Assembly: GCA_021791535.1 (NCBI GenBank)
Contig: JAJYWI010000023.1
Span: 1 to 55,701 of the forward strand
Reading direction: 5' to 3'
DNA length: 55,701 nucleotides
Source of the DNA: Microcaldota archaeon
Lineage (GTDB): Archaea > Micrarchaeota > Micrarchaeia > Micrarchaeales > Micrarchaeaceae
The stretch's first letter is position 1. Every line of letters starts with the position of its first letter. A model generated the notes under the pieces. The model was not told where the DNA came from, searched no databases, and saw only the letters and a program-made list of their open reading frames with translations. Below, in pieces: positions 24,449-31,811 of the stretch. Both the position numbers and the translations under genes were made by a program.

Positions 24449-25129
24449 ATGGCAGCCCTGTACAATGCCATTGTAGGGATTGGTGAACTCGTATACATAT
24501 TCGCAATAGCCGTGGCAATGGATGCCCTAGTCTCTAAGGGAAAGATATCCGGGAGCATAGCTAGGAAGGTAACCCATCTCTGGATGGGAGGACTTGTTGT
24601 ATTCTGGTTTCTGCCAACCGGCCAGTACGCCAAAGTCATATTCTCCATACCTATCCTCGCTTTTGTGGCCGTGATGCTTACTGCGCTTCAGAAGCGTGCG
24701 CCGCATGCGGAAAAGGTCTTCCGGTTCGCTAGGGAAAGGTCACGGATCGATGTCATGTACGGGCCTCTGATACTGATGGCAATGCTGGTGTTCTTTACCA
24801 TTTTCTCATTCAGGAGCATAGCGGGGGTGGCTGCAATCTGCGCAATGGCGTTCGGTGACGGAATCGCACCAATCGCTGGCAAGTACGCATGCGCTAAATA
24901 CGCAAACGGTAAGAAGAGCATCGAGGGCAGCTTAGCCTTCTTTGTAGCGAGCCTGCTCAGCATTTTTATCTTTACATCAATACTGCTTCCGGGCAGCTTC
25001 ACTGTGCGTGTATCAAGGATAGCTGTCCTTGCGTCCGCGGTTGGAGCAGTAGCCGAGGGGGTAACTCCAGGAAAGTTCGACAATCTCACCGTCCCAATTA
25101 TCGTATGGATAATTTTCCTTTTGGTTTGA
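24449..25129 (+). CDS. dolichol/phytol kinase-like membrane protein
   Basis: 226 residues with about seven TM segments. AFGDGIAPIAGKYACAKYANGKKSIEGSLAFF is the cytidylyltransferase-like lipid kinase signature (G-D-G-x-A ... G-K ... K-S-x-E-G-S) shared by Sec59 dolichol kinases, phytol kinases and CDP-diglyceride synthases. The C-terminal GKFDNLTVPI is also conserved, so the protein is complete. A polyprenol/dolichol kinase would supply dolichyl phosphate for the AglB pathway (inference). Confidence 0.8.
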   Translation: MAALYNAIVGIGELVYIFAIAVAMDALVSKGKISGSIARKVTHLWMGGLVVFWFLPTGQYAKVIFSIPILAFVAVMLTALQKRAPHAEKVFRFARERSRIDVMYGPLILMAMLVFFTIFSFRSIAGVAAICAMAFGDGIAPIAGKYACAKYANGKKSIEGSLAFFVASLLSIFIFTSILLPGSFTVRVSRIAVLASAVGAVAEGVTPGKFDNLTVPIIVWIIFLLV

Positions 25130-25551
25130 GCATGTGCAGTCGCGCCTATCCCTACAATCACTCCGACAAGTGCATGCGCGTACCTGTTACTGAACTTGTC
25201 CCAACCGTATATGTAGATTGCAAGGAAAATCGCTTCAAGGAAGAAGGCAAAGACTTCTATGTAGAGCGGCAGTATGGCTACCTGGCCAACGAGGACCATG
25301 AAGCCAGGCCACAAAAGGAAGAGCTCAAGCGCAACAAGAGTGCCAGAGGCAGTTCCGATGGCAAAGAGCACAACGAGCACAATGGAAAGGCGTCTAGCAA
25401 TTACTGAGTAATACCGATCCCCATTCCTGATGCCTATTATTTCTGCTATCACTATTATGGCCGGAAGCGCTATGCCGACAGAGGCGAGTATTATGTGCAC
25501 GCCGAGGGAGAAGGCCATCAAGAACCGATCGAAATCGATAACAGGTATCAT
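25130..25551 (-). pseudogene. cydA: truncated cytochrome bd quinol oxidase subunit I (cydA remnant)
   Basis: From an ATG at 25551, about 137 residues match the N-terminal four TM helices of archaeal CydA: FDRFLMAFSLGVHIILASVG with the haem-ligand His near 19, RLSIVLVVLFAIGTASGT, LLWPGFMVLVGQVAILP and EVFAFFLEAIFLAIYIYGWD with the two buried Glu. Similarity stops after HALVGVIVGIGA, close to 25140. Beyond that the frame reads antisense through the lipid-kinase gene to 24688. Complete CydA is about 450 residues, so the quinol loop and later helices are gone. No cydB is present. A residual TATA box remains. Confidence 0.8.
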
Positions 25552-25593
25552 CCAAGCAGCACCGGAAACTCAATGTAATAAGAATCAAGCCAA

Positions 25594-25605
25594 GTTATAA
25601 ATATC
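25594..25605. promoter_or_regulatory. TATA-like element between cydA remnant and aldo/keto reductase
   Basis: GTTATAAATATC reads as a TATA box on both strands. Leftward it predicts a start near 25574, 23 nt before the cydA ATG. Rightward it predicts a start near 25627. Confidence 0.4.
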
Positions 25606-25747
25606 CGAACCGAGATTTGCCATTGCATTCTGAGAAATGGGAATAAGCGGAACGAATAGCTGTAAACTAGCGAGCGCGAGCATAACCACAAAATCAAGTG
25701 TAAGCGGCAGAGTAAATCGTACGCGTACTAAACCGGAAGGGACTGGT

Positions 25748-26647
25748 ATGGGATACAAGCAGCTCGGCACTACGAGCGAGAAGATACCTGAGATAGGCAT
25801 AGGCACTTGGAAGATGCTTAATGAGGCCACAGACGTAGAAGCCATAAGGGCAGCGATAGAGCACGGAAGCAGCCTTGTGGACACAGCCGAGATGTACGGC
25901 AATGAAGAATTGGTTGGGGAAGCCATAAAAGGGCAGGAAAATGTATTCATAGCCACAAAGGTATCCCCGCATAATTTCAGGTATGATGATGTCATACGCT
26001 CATGTGACGCCAGCATCAGAAAGCTAGGTGTAAAGCAGATAGACCTATATCAACTGCACTGGCCGAACCACAGCATCCCGATTGCTGAGACGATGCGCGC
26101 TATGGAGCAGCTGAAGAGGGATGGGAAGATCCGCCACATCGGGGTGAGCAACTTTGATGTCAAGGAGCTTAAGGAAGCGCAGGGTTCGCTAAAGAGTGGC
26201 GAGATAGTATGCAACCAAGTTGAGTACAGCATACTTGTCCGGGATATAGAGAGAGGGTTGATGGACTTCTGCAAGAGAGAAAGAATAACTATAATGGCAT
26301 ACAGCCCGCTTGCGAGGGGCGCGATTTTCAGCAAGAAGTATGAGCAGCTAAGGGTCAAGCTGGAATCGATAGGCGAAAACCACGACAAGAGCGCTGCGCA
26401 GGTCGCCCTAAACTGGCTTATCTCAAAGCCGCAGGTTGTAGCCATACCAAAGGCTTGCAGCATACATCATGCCATAGAAAATGCAGAGGCAGCTGGGTGG
26501 AGGATCACTCCTGAAGAACTGTCAGAGATTAACCGTTTTTTGTCTAGCGTGCGCAAAAGACCGATAACCTCAATATTCACGCCAGTAATAAAGCACAATG
26601 GGTTCTGGTCAAGGCACATGCAAAACAAGAAACGTGCCAAGGTTTAA
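25748..26647 (+). CDS. aldo/keto reductase
   Basis: 299 residues from the ATG at 25748 (MGYKQLGTTSEKIPEIGIGTW), where family alignments normally start. TIM-barrel oxidoreductase with the catalytic tetrad visible as Asp and Tyr in DTAEMYGNEE, Lys in FIATKVS and His in YQLHWPN. AIPKACSIHHAIEN binds the NADPH phosphate end. An in-frame ATG at 25637 would add 37 Ser/Thr-rich residues and lies about 37 nt below a TATA-like element, so an extended form cannot be excluded. Substrate unknown. Confidence 0.88.
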   Translation: MGYKQLGTTSEKIPEIGIGTWKMLNEATDVEAIRAAIEHGSSLVDTAEMYGNEELVGEAIKGQENVFIATKVSPHNFRYDDVIRSCDASIRKLGVKQIDLYQLHWPNHSIPIAETMRAMEQLKRDGKIRHIGVSNFDVKELKEAQGSLKSGEIVCNQVEYSILVRDIERGLMDFCKRERITIMAYSPLARGAIFSKKYEQLRVKLESIGENHDKSAAQVALNWLISKPQVVAIPKACSIHHAIENAEAAGWRITPEELSEINRFLSSVRKRPITSIFTPVIKHNGFWSRHMQNKKRAKV

Positions 26648-26650
26648 ATA
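26642..26650 (+). promoter_or_regulatory. TATA box of the Rieske gene
   Basis: GTTTAAATA overlaps the end of the aldo/keto reductase gene and lies about 48 nt upstream of the Rieske ATG, leaving a leader of about 22 nt. Confidence 0.45.
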
Positions 26651-26693
26651 ATCGGTTACAAAAAGCATGTCTAACATACCCACCCGTGTGTAA

Positions 26694-27008
26694 ATGGCAG
26701 AATTCGTTAATGCCGCCAAGATGAGCGAGCTTGAGGAGGGAAAGGGCAGGATGGTATCGGTAAATGACCAGGAAATAGCCCTGTTCAAGATAGACGGGAA
26801 AGTTTATGCAATACAGGAGCACTGCCCACATCAAGGCGGACCGCTCTCTGATGGCGACCTAAGCGGCAATGTTGTAATGTGCCCATGGCACGGTATGACC
26901 TATGACATAACTACCGGCAAGGCCGCTCCTGACGCTTGGGACCAAAGCTTCAAAGTGAAGACTTACAGGACGAAAATAGACGGAGATGACGTAATGGTTG
27001 AGGTCTAG
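26694..27008 (+). CDS. Rieske-type [2Fe-2S] ferredoxin
   Basis: 104 residues. The two cluster motifs EHCPHQGGPLSDG and MCPWHGMTYD give the Cys-x-His and Cys-x-x-His ligands. No TM helix or signal peptide, so it is a soluble ferredoxin of the NirD/BphF type and not a bc1-complex subunit. An electron-transfer role with the neighbouring reductase is possible but unproven. Its last 4 nt overlap the convergent gene ending at 27005. Confidence 0.92.
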   Translation: MAEFVNAAKMSELEEGKGRMVSVNDQEIALFKIDGKVYAIQEHCPHQGGPLSDGDLSGNVVMCPWHGMTYDITTGKAAPDAWDQSFKVKTYRTKIDGDDVMVEV

Positions 27009-27193
27009 ACGACCTTAAATGCCAGACCAACGGCCAACGAAAAAATCAAAAGCGACGCTCCGGCAACGCCCAGCCTCATATGCGCACCGGATCGAATAAA
27101 AAATGGAACTAAGCCAAATACGCAGGCCGCATTAAGCAGTACAACGCCACAAAGGATTGCGACCCTTACAACAAACGATAGCACACCTAGCAC
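27005..27193 (-). CDS. small two-TM membrane protein, last gene of the T4SS-like operon
   Basis: 62 residues with two hydrophobic helices (about 5-30 and 40-60) and a short basic loop between them (FFIRSGAHMRLG). Not recognised. Start ATG overlaps the preceding stop by 7 nt, so it is translationally coupled to the operon. Size and topology could suit a VirB3-like or accessory pilus protein, but nothing in the sequence proves it. Confidence 0.55.
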   Translation of the reverse strand: MLGVLSFVVRVAILCGVVLLNAACVFGLVPFFIRSGAHMRLGVAGASLLIFSLAVGLAFKVV

Positions 27194-27828
27194 TTTGTCA
27201 CCCTTATGTTGCAGTTCACAAGGCCAAGCAGCAACCCAGCGCTATCCTTTGAGAACGTGCGCACCGAAGAATCCAAATGCTCCTCTTCGTCGCCCATCAA
27301 CGCTATCAAACTAGCACCATGCTCCGACCAGTCTCCAAGCATCGATACCCCCTCCTTCTCCAGCAGCTTTTCAGCTGTGCCTGCCAGGATCCCGCTGCCA
27401 GAACGTACCCACTCATCATATATGTGCCTCGCGACAGTAGAGCATCTGCCGAAACCATCGCGCTCAATGTAACGCCCATTAAGCCTGATCAACCCAATCC
27501 TATCTGCGGCTCTTAATGCATAGCGGATCTCGTCCCCAGCAAGGTTTTTGGCTTCCGCGCCAAAAGCAAAGCGATTACTCATCGAACATGCAACATCTTC
27601 CTCTGCCACTGCCATGTGCCTCACCGCCGAGCAGCCATCAAGGCGGTTGCTTGAGGACCTTACAGACTCCATAAGGTCTACCAACGAAAACTTTCCTAAC
27701 TTCGCCACGTCTGCATCCTCATAGATAAAGATTGAGCCATGCGAATAGCCCCAATCTGAAACGGCTATCAACGCCAGGCATGCCAAGGCCCCGGCCAGCG
27801 TGTAAAACAGGCTAAGCGCGTACTGCAT
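27187..27828 (-). CDS. unknown protein with N-terminal membrane anchor, T4SS-like operon
   Basis: 213 residues. A single TM helix at about 5-24 is followed by a soluble domain with five Cys (DGCSAVRHM, DVACSMSNRF, FGRCSTVARHIYDEW, VNCNIRVTKC). Anchor plus extracytoplasmic Cys-containing domain is compatible with a periplasm-side VirB8- or minor-pilin-like role; this is inference from topology only. TAATG-type 1-nt overlap with the upstream gene. Family not recognised. Confidence 0.65.
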   Translation of the reverse strand: MQYALSLFYTLAGALACLALIAVSDWGYSHGSIFIYEDADVAKLGKFSLVDLMESVRSSSNRLDGCSAVRHMAVAEEDVACSMSNRFAFGAEAKNLAGDEIRYALRAADRIGLIRLNGRYIERDGFGRCSTVARHIYDEWVRSGSGILAGTAEKLLEKEGVSMLGDWSEHGASLIALMGDEEEHLDSSVRTFSKDSAGLLLGLVNCNIRVTKC

Positions 27829-28466
27829 TATTTGCCACCCCTAACAATCGCGCTTACCCTCCCCACAAGCTCAGCGTCTATCCCAAATGCCCTTCCGATG
27901 CTCGCTGGCGCGTCCTTATCCCTGCGCGCCATCGCATCCATGACCTTTGCGCAGAACTCCTTGCAAGCGTCTAGCTCCCCCGCAAGCTCATTCTTCGCCT
28001 GTATAGCTCCATAAATATCATGCGCCAGGCGTGAATTTGCGAATGTCAACGCCTCTACCTCCTTTGATAGGCGCCTGATAATCCTGCTCTCCCTCCCCTC
28101 CAATTCATATATCGGATAATGCCTGGCAAGCGCATCTATAACGTAGCTGTATATCGCATCCAACCTTATATCGTAAAGGCCGTCAACCATAGCCAGAATG
28201 GCGAGCAGCCGCATCAGCCCGATAGAGAAAACCATGTCTGTAGGCTTCGAGAAGTGGAAAATGAACCTTATCCCATCTTGGCGAAGCTCTAACAGTTGCT
28301 TATCAGGCGCACCAATCACCTCGTAGCTCAAATGCGTACCGCGGCCCACCAGCTTAAGCGCAGCATTGTTCTCCATCCTGCCCCTGAGCTGCTGCATGCT
28401 GCACTTTAGCCTGGCATTAACGTTGAATGCTGAGCAGAAATCACCATTACTCTTCAAATGCAACAC
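27828..28466 (-). CDS. unknown soluble helical protein, T4SS-like operon
   Basis: 212 residues from a GTG at 28466 that overlaps the ATPase gene by 20 nt. No TM segments. The middle is hydrophobic/helical (FSIGLMRLLAILAMVDGLYD) and the C-terminal half is a likely coiled coil (RIIRRLSKEVEALTFANSRLAH, IQAKNELAGELDACKEF). It could be a cytoplasmic partner of the ATPase. Family not recognised, and the true start may be internal. Confidence 0.65.
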   Translation of the reverse strand: MLHLKSNGDFCSAFNVNARLKCSMQQLRGRMENNAALKLVGRGTHLSYEVIGAPDKQLLELRQDGIRFIFHFSKPTDMVFSIGLMRLLAILAMVDGLYDIRLDAIYSYVIDALARHYPIYELEGRESRIIRRLSKEVEALTFANSRLAHDIYGAIQAKNELAGELDACKEFCAKVMDAMARRDKDAPASIGRAFGIDAELVGRVSAIVRGGK

Positions 28467-29559
28467 CCCTGATTGCCTCTATGGCGACAGCTATGGAGCG
28501 GTCTTTGATTCCAATGGCCCTTAAGAAGGTAAACACATCTGCACGCCCTAATCCCACACCAAATAGGAAGCCGACGAGCCGTGCAATATCGACGCCGCCA
28601 GAGTTCTCTGCGAAGAACCTCTCTATGCGCATCGTGGCATCTCCGCCAAAGCCCATGCTCCCTAGAACCGAACCTAGTTTTCTCACGCTTACGTTCACCG
28701 TCATCGAACCACCACGTATAGTATAAGTCCTGAAATCAAATCCGTGCACATGTTCAAGCATGAACCTCCTCGGGGCGCTTCCTCCTCTGTAGATGAGCGA
28801 GACGATGCAGCTGCCCCTCTCGAGCGTTTGTGCTACAGCGGTATGGCCCGGCTCCAAAAGCCCAGAGGATACTAATCCATTCAGGTTATCTGACCCCTGC
28901 AACCTGAACACGAAGCTGCACGCGGCATTGGATAGCACCTCATTGTTCACATCGCCGACAAGCTGCGTTGCGGCTATCACCATCAGGCCAAACTTCCTGC
29001 CCTCCCTGAAAAGCTTGCCCAGATCCTGCTTAAGGTTAGCAAGTTTCCAAGCCTCGTCGACAACAAGCACCATCTTCGTATCAGACCCTGGCCTGAGGGA
29101 AAGTATGAACTTTCTTACCATTGAGAGCATGACTCCTGCCAGAGCCGCTTTCTCTGTGTCGCTAGGCGCAGCCGATAGGTCGACGCTGTTTACGCCTTCT
29201 ACCAAATGCTCGATCGCAGGTAGGTCCGCAGCGCGCACAGCTTTCCACACCCTTCCGCACAGGAACTCCACCATATCGCTGTACTCGGAATTCCAATCGA
29301 TGATAAATACGCTGTAATGCCGATCCACGCTCAGCCCCGCAAGCAGGCTCTTCACCAGATAGGTCTTCCCCGAGCCGGTCATTCCAACTACCGATACGTG
29401 TGGGTTTACCAGCTTGGTATTGTCAAGGAAAAATGGCAGCCTGTACCTCAGCGTCTTCCCTACATACACCCCATCGCACGATAAGTCAGCTTCCGGCTCC
29501 GATTGGTCCATCACCGCGAGCTGCAGCGCAACTGCTTTCGAGTCAGTTTTTATGATCAC
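28447..29559 (-). CDS. VirB4/HerA-type ATPase (motor domain)
   Basis: 370-residue P-loop ATPase of the HerA/FtsK superfamily. Walker A GMTGSGKT at 59-66, Walker B MVLVVDE at 163-169, and FREGRKFGLMVIAATQ at 184-199, the Arg/Gln sensor region seen in VirB4, TrwB and HerA. The last 80 residues are a small helical domain. Standard VirB4 proteins carry a long N-terminal domain before the motor; here only about 50 residues precede it and the missing part seems to be encoded by the gene just upstream, whose stop overlaps this ATG by 4 nt (ATGA). Likely powers pilus assembly or DNA movement. Confidence 0.85.
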   Translation of the reverse strand: MIIKTDSKAVALQLAVMDQSEPEADLSCDGVYVGKTLRYRLPFFLDNTKLVNPHVSVVGMTGSGKTYLVKSLLAGLSVDRHYSVFIIDWNSEYSDMVEFLCGRVWKAVRAADLPAIEHLVEGVNSVDLSAAPSDTEKAALAGVMLSMVRKFILSLRPGSDTKMVLVVDEAWKLANLKQDLGKLFREGRKFGLMVIAATQLVGDVNNEVLSNAACSFVFRLQGSDNLNGLVSSGLLEPGHTAVAQTLERGSCIVSLIYRGGSAPRRFMLEHVHGFDFRTYTIRGGSMTVNVSVRKLGSVLGSMGFGGDATMRIERFFAENSGGVDIARLVGFLFGVGLGRADVFTFLRAIGIKDRSIAVAIEAIRGVAFEE

Positions 29560-30299
29560 AATACCGCCGAATCGAACCTCATCATCCGTACCATTTCCTC
29601 TCCCGAGAGCAATGACGACCTCGTCCCAAACGTAGCGTCGAATTCAGACGAGAGGCTCCTTATCTGCACCAGTGCCTCCTCCTCAGCCTTGTGCCTGCTC
29701 TCGGAAACCGCGCTGGTCATTGCGTAGTAAGCAAGCCTCAGTGGCATGCCTCCCCCATTTATCCCCTCAATCTCGTGCTCCAGCAGCGATATCTCGCTCT
29801 TCAACCTGTTCGCCGACACAAGCCCCTTACCTGACCCTGGGTCCTCTATCCTTGATAGCTCTATCTCCTTCAAGCCCTTCCTGGTCTGCAGTCGCTCAAG
29901 CAGTCTTGCCACCCCAACCCTCTCTACGTGCATGACTAGCTTGAACGGGAAGTTGGTGTGCGCTATCATGTTCTCTATCTTTTCCCTGTCTATGACCGTC
30001 GTGCCTAACGATACCACCCTCGCAGCAGACGTAGCTGTGTAGCGTTTCGCTGATCTCGAGATTATTACTGACCTGTTGCCGCTAAGCTCAAACCCACTGA
30101 AGACCTGCACAAGGTTTGTCCTCTCAAAGATCCGCGCCTCTATTATCCCCCACATCTTATGCAAGACAAGCGCCGATAATGATAGGGCAGCAGCCAACGA
30201 TACGACATACGGATTCAGCGTTGCGGCCCCTAGCGCCAGCGCGACAAAGCACGCAGTTATGAGGATGTACGGCACGTACTTATCGATGTCTAATCTCAT
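29556..30299 (-). CDS. two-TM protein resembling VirB3 fused to VirB4 N-terminal domain
   Basis: 247 residues from the ATG at 30299, preceded by GTGAGCAA. An earlier start at 30329 would overlap the VirB6-like gene. TM helices at about 8-28 and 31-50 are followed by a cytoplasmic domain. The segment NRLKSEISLLEHEIEGINGG ... FDATFGTRSSLLSGEEMVRMM matches the layout of VirB4 N-terminal domains: a helix, a variable loop, helices, then a conserved L-x-x-x-E-x-x-x-x-x end. VirB3 is a two-TM protein often fused to VirB4, so this looks like the VirB3-VirB4N half of a split protein. Assignment is by architecture. Confidence 0.65.
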   Translation of the reverse strand: MRLDIDKYVPYILITACFVALALGAATLNPYVVSLAAALSLSALVLHKMWGIIEARIFERTNLVQVFSGFELSGNRSVIISRSAKRYTATSAARVVSLGTTVIDREKIENMIAHTNFPFKLVMHVERVGVARLLERLQTRKGLKEIELSRIEDPGSGKGLVSANRLKSEISLLEHEIEGINGGGMPLRLAYYAMTSAVSESRHKAEEEALVQIRSLSSEFDATFGTRSSLLSGEEMVRMMRFDSAVL

Positions 30300-30306
30300 T
30301 TGCTCA

Positions 30307-31332
30307 CTAGAACACGTCAAATCTGCCAAAGGATACCTCTGAACCGAGCATCTTGGCGAGCTCCCTGACCGCCGTTATTGTCAAGACGACACTGAGCACA
30401 GGGAAGAAGAAAACCTGCACTATCAGAAGGGCAAGCCAGCTCAGCAGTTCCTTTATCAGGCCGGAGAAGGAGCTTACCAGCCCAGATAGGCCTGACATCA
30501 GACCCTGCAGTGGACCGGATATCGCATTCGCAGATAGCGCACCAAGCGAGAGCATGCCTCCCTCAAAACCGTCCGCCTGTATGGAGAATGCGCTCAACGC
30601 CGCCTGGTTTATCACGCCGGAGTAGTTGGCGGTTATCTGCGCATCAAGCAGGTACGTCAAAGGGAATATGGCGAAAAGGCCTATCGCTATTGCAATAGCT
30701 GTGCCACCAAGCTTCCTTGTAGGATAAAAGGTCCTCAGCACAAGGCCAACCGGCAGTAGCAGCGGCACAGCAACCACCGCAATAACACTCAGCAGCGCCG
30801 ATTGGGCGTATATGCTTATTATCGCAAACGTGAGCCCTGTTATTATGAAGTCTTCTTGCGAGAGCACTGGCGTAAGTATGTTGGCAAATGATATCGATGC
30901 CACGCCAAAATCCAGCTGCACAGAGGATATGAGGCCTAGCGTGACATATATCCCAGATATCGGCAGCAGCAGTTCCAGCGACGAGTCGAGCAGGGAAGGA
31001 TAGCTGGCGTTGTTTATAGTGACCGGCTTTATCCCGACCAGATAGTTGTATGCGAAGCATATCGCGTAGTTGGTGCTCATGTAGCTGCTGCACGTCGCAT
31101 TGGCGTGCGCTCCAGAAACGACGCCGTTTATTATGCTGGTCCCAAGCCCTGCTGGACTGAAGAAGAGGAAAAGGGAGCCCACTATCGCCCCATTGATGAA
31201 TGATTGGACAAGCTCATCCCTCCCGAAGTTCTTTAGCCTGCTGTTGTCCATCGCATAGCCGAGGCCTAATACAATCCCGCCTACGCTTATCATTATGGCT
31301 ATCACGCTAACGGCTATGTCATATCCTAACAA
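30307..31332 (-). CDS. VirB6/TrbL-like polytopic membrane protein
   Basis: 341 residues with about 7-8 hydrophobic segments. An N-terminal pair (8-28, 45-64) and an extracytoplasmic loop with two Cys and N-glycosylation sequons (ANATCSS, NNAS) come first. A central block follows (PVLSQEDFIITGLTFAIISI, LLSVIAVVAVPLLLPVGLVLR). Near the end is a Gly/Ser-rich amphipathic stretch (LQGLMSGLSGLVSSFSGLI) and a last TM. The central large-hydrophobic block with FYPTRKLGG resembles VirB6/TrbL and CedA-type channel proteins. Ends 8 nt before the next gene. Confidence 0.65.
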   Translation of the reverse strand: MLGYDIAVSVIAIMISVGGIVLGLGYAMDNSRLKNFGRDELVQSFINGAIVGSLFLFFSPAGLGTSIINGVVSGAHANATCSSYMSTNYAICFAYNYLVGIKPVTINNASYPSLLDSSLELLLPISGIYVTLGLISSVQLDFGVASISFANILTPVLSQEDFIITGLTFAIISIYAQSALLSVIAVVAVPLLLPVGLVLRTFYPTRKLGGTAIAIAIGLFAIFPLTYLLDAQITANYSGVINQAALSAFSIQADGFEGGMLSLGALSANAISGPLQGLMSGLSGLVSSFSGLIKELLSWLALLIVQVFFFPVLSVVLTITAVRELAKMLGSEVSFGRFDVF

Positions 31333-31339
31333 TCCACCA

Positions 31340-31702
31340 CTAAAGCGAGTTCGAGGTCATGTTGCTGAGCAGGTGCGACGAAGCTGTCGCAAGAGACGTA
31401 GAGGCCACGCTCAGGACCCCGACCACAATCGCCCCTATAATTATGTTTATGGCGGTGCTGTGGAAATTCGCCCTCTTATCTGGTGGCATCACCTGCCCGA
31501 CAGCGTAGAATACGCCAGCTATGATGAAGAGCACAGCGCTCAGTATTGGCCCAACCTGCCCTAGCGCGCTTTTCAGGTTTCCGAGCTCTGTAACGATCTG
31601 CAGGGCCGCCTGGGGGGACGCTCCGTTGGTCGTCCCCAGCAGTAGCAAAGCCACTGTTAACGGCACAAGCGCGCACTTAGCGGCCTTTATCAACCCCAAC
31701 AC
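31340..31702 (-). CDS. VirB2/TrbC-like pilin
   Basis: 120 residues from a GTG at 31702. An N-terminal signal peptide (about 1-27, cleavage plausible near TNGA) is followed by two TM helices (about 49-70 and 84-104) separated by a short polar loop QVMPPDKRANFHS. Signal peptide plus a two-helix hairpin is the VirB2/TrbC and archaeal CedA1/TedC pilin layout, and the IAGVFYAVGQ / INIIIGAIVVG helices fit it well. It is the first gene of the operon, as expected for the most abundant subunit. TATA at 31722-31731 would make the message leaderless. Confidence 0.72.
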   Translation of the reverse strand: MLGLIKAAKCALVPLTVALLLLGTTNGASPQAALQIVTELGNLKSALGQVGPILSAVLFIIAGVFYAVGQVMPPDKRANFHSTAINIIIGAIVVGVLSVASTSLATASSHLLSNMTSNSL

Positions 31703-31811
31703 AACACCTTATACTTAGATAAATATATTATACACAAGTAAATATTTAAATATTTCGGTATAATGACACCAAAGAATAAATGCGTTTAGTGCCATATACT
31801 GCCGTGGGAGG
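31703..31811. promoter_or_regulatory. divergent promoter: T4SS-like operon / gltA operon
   Basis: Very AT-rich. Minus TATA-like TATAATATATTT at 31722-31733 is about 25 nt from the pilin GTG. A perfect 16-bp palindrome AAATATTTAAATATTT lies at 31740-31755, and plus TATA GGTATAATG at 31757-31765. The palindrome sits between the two promoters and could be a shared operator or simply a bidirectional TATA. GGGAGG directly precedes the gltA ATG. Confidence 0.5.

Noticed and set aside
24688-25140. Long open frame antisense to the lipid-kinase gene, continuing the cydA remnant
   Set aside because: The sequence there is the complement of a well-conserved kinase with intact motifs; the antisense product shows no CydA similarity. 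Kept only as the open tail of a pseudogene.
28447-29559. HerA of the HerA-NurA DNA-end resection pair
   Set aside because: No nurA, mre11 or rad50 nearby; the neighbours are pilin-like and membrane genes, and the HerA N-terminal HAS barrel is not evident.
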